The notes beneath the pieces were generated by a model. That model made no database searches. It was not told the origin of the DNA and saw only the letters and a program-made list of their open reading frames with translations. Source: Kofleriaceae bacterium (GTDB taxonomy: Bacteria > Myxococcota_A > Polyangia > Haliangiales > Haliangiaceae). From it: a stretch of 37,274 nt of DNA. Position numbers and translations under genes: made by a program. The stretch spans positions 1 through 37,274 of the forward strand of contig JALHPV010000035.1 in assembly GCA_022842285.1 (NCBI GenBank), read 5' to 3'. Within the stretch, counting starts at the first letter, position 1, and each line of letters opens with the position of its first letter. This document shows positions 34,717-37,274 of the stretch, piece after piece.

Positions 34717-35244
34717 ATGGCGGCAACCGATACTCCGATCGTGATCCCGGGCGGGACCTGGACGTCACCGCCGCTGGCCGTGTTCGAGGCCATGGCCGCG
34801 ACGATCGAGGCCCGCGTGGGCCCCCCGTCGGAGCGAGACCTCGATTCGAATGGGCTCGGACGCTTCGACACGGTCTGCGTGCGGTTCGCATGTGGGCTCG
34901 AAGTGGGCCTGTCGCGCTTCCACCTCGGAGGCCTGCTACGAACCATCGATCCGACCACCGAGCCATCGCGGTTCGAGGTCCACGCTTGTCCGCCCGACCT
35001 CGCGCACGTCGCCTTTCATCTCGCTCTCCCGGTCGACACGATGTCCCCATGGACCGATCCGGACGGTGTCCCGCTGGCGACCGTGCCACCGCCCACCGTG
35101 GTCGTGATGAGGACAGACGACAACGGGAACGACGTCGAAGTTACCCGCGTCACGAATCGGTGCGAGGCCGCGGCGATCGTGCGCGAGTACGAGGCGCGAG
35201 GTCACAAGCAGACGTACTGGATCCACGAGGCCGGTCTCCGGTGA
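34717..35244 (+). CDS. Hypothetical protein, 175 aa
   Basis: A protein of no family I recognise, without signal peptide or TM. It contains strands such as 'TVCVRFACGLEVGLSRFHLGG' (split at the centre) and 'PTVVVMRTDDNGNDVEVTRV'. Codon use fits a real gene. ATG at 34717 is a guess, since no SD is visible and a GTG at 34645 would add 24 residues. It is followed after 77 bases by the DUF4336-like gene on the same strand. Confidence 0.55.
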   Translation: MAATDTPIVIPGGTWTSPPLAVFEAMAATIEARVGPPSERDLDSNGLGRFDTVCVRFACGLEVGLSRFHLGGLLRTIDPTTEPSRFEVHACPPDLAHVAFHLALPVDTMSPWTDPDGVPLATVPPPTVVVMRTDDNGNDVEVTRVTNRCEAAAIVREYEARGHKQTYWIHEAGLR

Positions 35245-35321
35245 TTCCGGGGCATGCTCGCCGCGATGCGCCCCGGCGCACGGGGGCGTTGTCCGTCGGG
35301 CTGCGATCACGCGAGGTTGGG

Positions 35322-36065
35322 ATGGGCACGGCGAGTGCTCTACCCGCTTGGATGCAGGACCACCGCATCGCGCGCGAGCGCCCGCCCGGCGCCACCAACC
35401 TCGCATCGCTCTCCGAGGCTCGCTACTTCACGAGCGATTTGAAAATGCTCCCAGGTGTGCACCTTCCCTTGCGCTCGATGCTCGTCACGTCGGGGTCGGA
35501 TACGCTCCTCGTCTCCCCGGTGGGCACGGGCGACGAGCTGTCGGCGGTGGGGGCGCGCGAGGTCACGCTCGTCGCGCCGAGCCTCCTGCACAGCAAGCAC
35601 ATCGGGACGGCGCGCGCGGCCCTCACAACGACGAGCTTGTGGGGGCCCCGCGGGTTCGCGGAGAAGCACCCGGAGCTGGGGCCGGTGAACACGTTCGATG
35701 TCGACCCATGGCCGCATGCCGCGACGCTGCCGTACGTGGTCATCGGAGGGGTCCCCCTGCGCAACGAGGTGGTCTTCTTCCATCGCGCGACGCGGACGAT
35801 CTACACGGCCGACCTCGTGTTCAACATCCGCGAGTCGGCGGGCCTCTTGTCGCCGCTGGCGTTCCGCGTGATGGGCATCCATCAGCGGTTCGCCATCGCG
35901 CGCATGTGGAAGCTGTGGATCAAGGACCACGCAGCGTTCAAGCGCAGCATCGAGGCGGTGCTGGCGTGGGACTTCGACCGCATCGCGATGGCGCACGGCG
36001 AGATCCTGGAGATGAACGCCCGCGACCGCCTCATCGGGGCGCTGCGCGAGCGCGACCTCCTCTAG
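35322..36065 (+). CDS. DUF4336-like (metallo-beta-lactamase-fold) protein
   Basis: A 247-residue protein. It resembles DUF4336 proteins, which have a metallo-beta-lactamase-like fold, in 'VHLPLRSMLVTSGSDTLLVSPVG', 'LVAPSLLHSKHIG', 'EVVFFHRATRTIYTADLVFN' and 'RIAMAHGEILE'. The catalytic role is unknown, and I do not see the canonical HxHxDH motif. ATG at 35322 has GAGG 5 nt upstream. It converges on the thymidine kinase gene with a 7-nt gap. Confidence 0.72.
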   Translation: MGTASALPAWMQDHRIARERPPGATNLASLSEARYFTSDLKMLPGVHLPLRSMLVTSGSDTLLVSPVGTGDELSAVGAREVTLVAPSLLHSKHIGTARAALTTTSLWGPRGFAEKHPELGPVNTFDVDPWPHAATLPYVVIGGVPLRNEVVFFHRATRTIYTADLVFNIRESAGLLSPLAFRVMGIHQRFAIARMWKLWIKDHAAFKRSIEAVLAWDFDRIAMAHGEILEMNARDRLIGALRERDLL

Positions 36066-36072
36066 CTGCGGG

Positions 36073-36678
36073 CTACGACGGACGAAGGGTCGGTCCCGAC
36101 GTATCGACGGCGATCTGACGCGTCGCCTCGTCGTAGTGTGCCCAGCAGACCGGCGCGTAGGACTCGTCGGCGCCGAGCTGGACCTGCGGGCCGCGGACGG
36201 TGGGCGCGCCGTTGACGAAGCGGAGGTTGCAGATCGCCTTCTTCGCGCAGTACTGGCAGGTGACCTTCACCTCTTCGATCCCGTCGGCCAGCTCCATGAG
36301 GCGCTGCGCTCCGGGGAAGAGCTTCGTACGGAAGTCGGTCCGGAGGCCGTAGCAGATCACGGGGACGCCGGGATCGACGGTGATGCGGCGGAGGTCCTCG
36401 ATCACCTGCGGCGAGAGGAACTGCGCCTCGTCGACCAGCAGGCAGTCGATGCCTTCGAAGTCGCGCGGGTCGAGCGTGGTGTCGGGCTGGATGAGCATGT
36501 CGGCGTCGGCCTCGAGGCCGGACCGGGACGACACCTTGGCGGCGCCGAAGCGGGTATCGAGAGCGGGCTTGAGGAGGAGCACCCGCTTGCCCTGCTTGCG
36601 GTAGTTGTGCGCCACCGCGAGGAGGTTCATCGACTTGGCCGAGTCCATCGTGCCGTACCGGAAGTAGAGCTTCGCCAC
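36073..36678 (-). CDS. tdk: Thymidine kinase, type II (TK1-like)
   Basis: A 201-residue enzyme that phosphorylates thymidine to dTMP with ATP in the salvage pathway. It has the P-loop 'RYGTMDSAKS' (type II variant), Walker B 'CLLVDEAQFL' with catalytic Glu, the lasso-loop substrate region, and zinc-binding Cys in 'CQYCAKKAIC' and 'VCWAHYDE'. The start GTG at 36678 opens directly into the P-loop strand 'VAKLYFRYG', with AGGG 10 nt upstream. It is 53 bases downstream of the oxidoreductase gene on the same strand, so a shared transcript is possible. Confidence 0.95.
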   Translation of the reverse strand: MAKLYFRYGTMDSAKSMNLLAVAHNYRKQGKRVLLLKPALDTRFGAAKVSSRSGLEADADMLIQPDTTLDPRDFEGIDCLLVDEAQFLSPQVIEDLRRITVDPGVPVICYGLRTDFRTKLFPGAQRLMELADGIEEVKVTCQYCAKKAICNLRFVNGAPTVRGPQVQLGADESYAPVCWAHYDEATRQIAVDTSGPTLRPS

Positions 36679-36731
36679 GGGGTCGGACCCTACCCATGGG
36701 GTCTGACAGCATCCAGTGACACCAGCGGGAG

Positions 36732-37274
36732 TTATGCGAGGTGCTTGAGCTTCTTCACGACCTGGAGCGCCGGGATGCCGGTGACGCCGCCGCCGCCATG
36801 GGTCGCCGAGGACGCCTGGTAGAGGCCCTTGATGGGCGTCGTGAAGTCCGCGTAGCCCGCGGCCGGGCGCAGGTGGAAGAGCTGATTGGCCGATAGCTCG
36901 CCGTGGAAGATGTTGCCGCCCACGAGCCCGTAGGTGGTCGCCATCTCGTGCGGGCCGATCACCTGGCGGTGCAGGATCGAGGAGGCGAAGCCCGGCGCGA
37001 GCGCATCGACGCGCGCGATCACGCGGTCGGCATACGCGTCGAGCTCGGCCTGGTGGGGCGCGGCCGCCCACTCGTGCGGGACCCACTGCGTGAACATCGA
37101 GACGACGTGCTTGCCGGGCGGCGCGAGGGTCGGATCGAAGACGCTCGGGATGCAGATGTCGGCGAAGGGCAGGCGCGCGCCCCGTCCGCTGACGGCGTCC
37201 TGGAAGGCGCCCTCGATGTCATCGAGCGAATTCGCCAGTACGATCGTCGCGCCGTGCACCTCCGGGTTGAAGCC
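36732..37274 (-). CDS. PYROXD2/phytoene-desaturase-like FAD oxidoreductase (partial, C-terminus)
   Basis: About 180 C-terminal residues of a large FAD-dependent amine-oxidase-fold enzyme, cut by the right window edge. The sequence 'CIPSVFDPTLAPPGKHVVSM', 'YADRVIARVDALAPGF', 'YGLVGGNIFHGELSANQLFH' and 'GLYQASSATHGGGGVTGIPA' closely follows the end of animal PYROXD2 and bacterial phytoene-desaturase-like proteins. The last motif is the second FAD-contact segment. The substrate is unknown, and carotenoid desaturation is only one option. Confidence 0.88.
   Translation of the reverse strand, partial: GFNPEVHGATIVLANSLDDIEGAFQDAVSGRGARLPFADICIPSVFDPTLAPPGKHVVSMFTQWVPHEWAAAPHQAELDAYADRVIARVDALAPGFASSILHRQVIGPHEMATTYGLVGGNIFHGELSANQLFHLRPAAGYADFTTPIKGLYQASSATHGGGGVTGIPALQVVKKLKHLA

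Overview
This is a 37.3 kb stretch of very GC-rich chromosome with strong G/C bias at third codon positions. It carries several lipoproteins (one with EGF-like and GON modules), NtrC-type signalling and no phage or transposon genes. That mix suggests a Myxococcota-like (deltaproteobacterial) chromosome. This placement is an inference from gene content, because no rRNA or tRNA lies in the window. I recognise 34 protein-coding genes, two of them cut by the window edges. I see no insertion sequence, CRISPR array, integrase or RNA gene.

Layout. 1-2516 (minus): an HExxH putative metallopeptidase followed by an Hsp70-type ATPase whose C-terminal half is a low-complexity tail. 2552-5680 (plus): a UvrD/Rep helicase, a set of 79-bp tandem repeats that starts inside its last codons, then a two-TM small protein coupled to a single-domain receiver. 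5749-7525 (minus): a CPBP intramembrane protease and an AraC regulator, visibly less GC-rich than the neighbours. 7797-11383 (plus): a secreted S46 dipeptidyl-peptidase and an M18 aminopeptidase, a plausible peptide-use pair. 11388-14865: an EGF/GON lipoprotein, a solitary beta-class DNA methyltransferase, an orphan WbpD-like acetyltransferase and a hypothetical protein overlapping it on the opposite strand. 14935-16037 (plus): two tandem paralogous small beta-barrel-like proteins. 16045-17079 (minus): a ParB-domain protein with a Lys/Ala/Pro-rich tail. 17113-21721 (plus): serA (serine synthesis), L-serine ammonia-lyase (serine breakdown) and an acidic TPR-like protein. 21836-25416 (minus): three lipoprotein genes.

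25614-32878 (plus) is the most coherent system in the window. It encodes a membrane-fusion adaptor, an ABC ATPase, two FtsX/MacB-type permeases, an NtrC-family sigma-54 activator and an NtrY-like histidine kinase. Overlapping or short junctions link most of the genes. Just upstream is a near-consensus sigma-54 promoter (GG-N10-GC, 25580-25595), and a cluster of GTCCG/CGGAC half-sites including an 8-bp inverted repeat lies around -76. The simplest reading is an envelope-stress or efflux operon that encodes its own activator and is switched on by it.

32918-37274: a fatty-acid desaturase whose stop codon abuts that of a convergent outer-membrane protein, two small poorly known proteins (one DUF4336-like), a type II thymidine kinase, and the C-terminal part of a PYROXD2/phytoene-desaturase-like flavoprotein that runs off the right edge.

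The only gene-free stretch above 300 bases is 4712-5036. It holds the tandem repeats and a terminator-like hairpin.
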